Positions 5,755-6,735 of a stretch of 6,735 nucleotides of DNA are shown here, piece by piece (positions within the stretch are counted from its first letter, which is position 1; every line of letters begins with the position of its first letter). The DNA is from Bacillota bacterium (GTDB taxonomy: Bacteria > Bacillota > Clostridia > Lachnospirales > Lachnospiraceae). The DNA lies in the NCBI GenBank assembly GCA_023389295.1, contig JAEWEO010000249.1:1-6735 (forward strand), written 5' to 3'. The notes beneath the pieces were generated by a model, which had not been told where the DNA came from, did not search any database, and saw only the letters and a program-made list of their open reading frames with translations. The translations under genes and the position numbers were made by a program.

Positions 5755-6735
5755 ATGGGATTTTCATCACTTAGTAAATTACAGAAGGTATGTATTATTT
5801 GCTTTGGAATAGCATTTGTTTGCTTTATTGTAGCGGGTGTACTTTTGCTTTCTTCTAACGATTTATCAACCACAGGAGATGTAAATACAAGTAATACAGA
5901 AATGGATACTACCCTTGCTGATGAGATGAAGAATTATCCACAGAAGGCCTATCTTAACCAGCAGGTGGAGGATTTCATTCTCTATGATGCAGACGGTAAT
6001 GAAACAAGGCTAAGTGAATATCGTGGTAAAAATGTAATTATTCTATTTTGGACCAGCTGGTGTAACTATTGTAAGGAGGAACTAAATAACATAAAGGAGT
6101 ATGAAAAACTTCTAAAAAAATATGACGATGTTGAATTCCTTCTTCTAAATAAATTGGATGGTCATAAGGAAACCATAACACAGGCCGAAGAATATCTTAA
6201 AAAGAATAAGATAACCGTTCAAAATTATTATGACGTAGATCTTAAGATTTATAACAGCTTGGGAGTGAAGGTGATTCCTACATTACTTGGAATTAATAAA
6301 GAGGGTATCTTAAAGTTTTCTTATCCAAATAACATAAAAAATACCGAGCAATTGGCAGCCCTGATAGATTATATTCGTTTTGGTGGTTCCTATGCGACAG
6401 AGGACTTTGTTGTAGAGAAACTGACAGGCCAGGAGGGTGGCGTATATGTAAATTATGAGGATAACAAAGGGGCATCCCCCACCGGTCATGATGTTCTTAG
6501 CGAATCCCAGGGAATTCTAATGGAATATGCCATCTTGACAGAGAATCGGGAGTTGTTTGATCGTTCTCTGAACTATGTAACTGAAAATATGCTAAATGAA
6601 AATTCTCTTGCAGCTTGGGTGGTAACAGAGGCAGAAACAGATCATCCTAAGAAGTCGAAAGTAAACTCGCTTATTGATGATTTGAGAATTTATAGTGCAC
6701 TAGATGCAGCTAATCAGCTATGGGGTGGCTATGAG
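5755..6735 (+). CDS. Membrane-anchored thioredoxin-like domain fused to a GH8-like glycoside hydrolase domain (3' partial)
   Basis: 327 residues are visible and the frame is still open at the window end. Residues about 10-33 are a single hydrophobic segment after a short basic start, without a lipobox, so a signal anchor is likely and the rest would be extracytoplasmic. Residues about 62-207 form a TlpA/ResA-type thioredoxin domain: DFILYDADGNETRLSEYRGK, strand VIILFW, active site WTSWCNYCKEE (Cys103, Cys106) and the cis-proline motif VIPT (Pro175). From about residue 228 the sequence turns to a GH8-like start: VLSESQGILMEYAI (247-260), where family 8 has SE-G-x-G and Glu250 would be the general acid, then ELFDRSLNYVTENML, LAAWVV and IDDLRIYSALDAANQLW (307-323), matching the family's D-x-D-L-D-I-A helix in part. 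GH8 enzymes cleave beta-1,4-glucans, chitosan or related chains, and GH8 members occur in bacterial EPS operons (BcsZ, YdaJ, PssZ). The gene is 206 bases after the GT-C gene. The thioredoxin call is firm; the GH8 call is good but rests on about 100 residues, with the catalytic base beyond the window. Confidence 0.82.
   Translation, partial: MGFSSLSKLQKVCIICFGIAFVCFIVAGVLLLSSNDLSTTGDVNTSNTEMDTTLADEMKNYPQKAYLNQQVEDFILYDADGNETRLSEYRGKNVIILFWTSWCNYCKEELNNIKEYEKLLKKYDDVEFLLLNKLDGHKETITQAEEYLKKNKITVQNYYDVDLKIYNSLGVKVIPTLLGINKEGILKFSYPNNIKNTEQLAALIDYIRFGGSYATEDFVVEKLTGQEGGVYVNYEDNKGASPTGHDVLSESQGILMEYAILTENRELFDRSLNYVTENMLNENSLAAWVVTEAETDHPKKSKVNSLIDDLRIYSALDAANQLWGGYE

Noticed and set aside
4396..6475. 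Reverse-strand open frames at 4396-4647, 5215-5466 and 6293-6475
   Set aside because: They are antisense to the GT-C and thioredoxin-GH8 genes with low-complexity (Ser/Cys-rich) or unremarkable products, as expected from reading coding DNA backwards.
1..6735. Mobile element, CRISPR array, tRNA or rRNA
   Set aside because: No transposase motifs, terminal inverted repeats, regularly spaced repeats or RNA gene signatures were seen on either strand.

Overview
The window is AT-rich (by eye roughly 38-40% G+C), uses AGA/AGG and ATA codons freely, and carries strong GAGG-type ribosome binding sites. This fits a low-G+C Gram-positive bacterium, most likely an anaerobic Clostridia or Lachnospiraceae-type organism. 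That placement is an inference from composition and gene content; no marker gene settles the species. All five genes lie on the + strand and look like one exopolysaccharide (EPS) locus.

Layout: (1) 3-191 is the C-terminal end of a membrane-embedded family 2 glycosyltransferase of the cellulose-synthase (BcsA/YdaM) type, cut by the window start. (2) 206-2542 is a BcsB-like secreted, membrane-anchored partner. (3) 2539-3636 is a complete non-hydrolysing UDP-GlcNAc 2-epimerase (WecB/MnaA family), coupled to the BcsB-like gene by a 4-base overlap. (4) 3650-5548 is a multi-spanning GT-C (GT39-like) glycosyltransferase with a long charged C-terminal tail. (5) After a 206-base gap with no convincing gene or terminator, 5755-6735 is the start of a membrane-anchored protein that joins a TlpA/ResA-like thioredoxin domain to the beginning of a glycoside hydrolase family 8-like domain; it is cut by the window end.

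How they may work together (inference): the GT2 enzyme and BcsB-like protein would polymerise and export a beta-linked polysaccharide. The epimerase would supply UDP-ManNAc, the GT-C protein would add a lipid-carried sugar on the outer face, and the GH8-like enzyme would trim or release the polymer. This resembles the Listeria Pss system, whose EPS has a ManNAc backbone and whose PssZ hydrolase is GH8, and the Bacillus subtilis ydaJKLMN operon, more than a plain cellulose operon. The two points that look least ordinary are the thioredoxin-GH8 fusion and the in-operon epimerase, which together suggest a ManNAc-containing EPS with a redox-linked processing enzyme.
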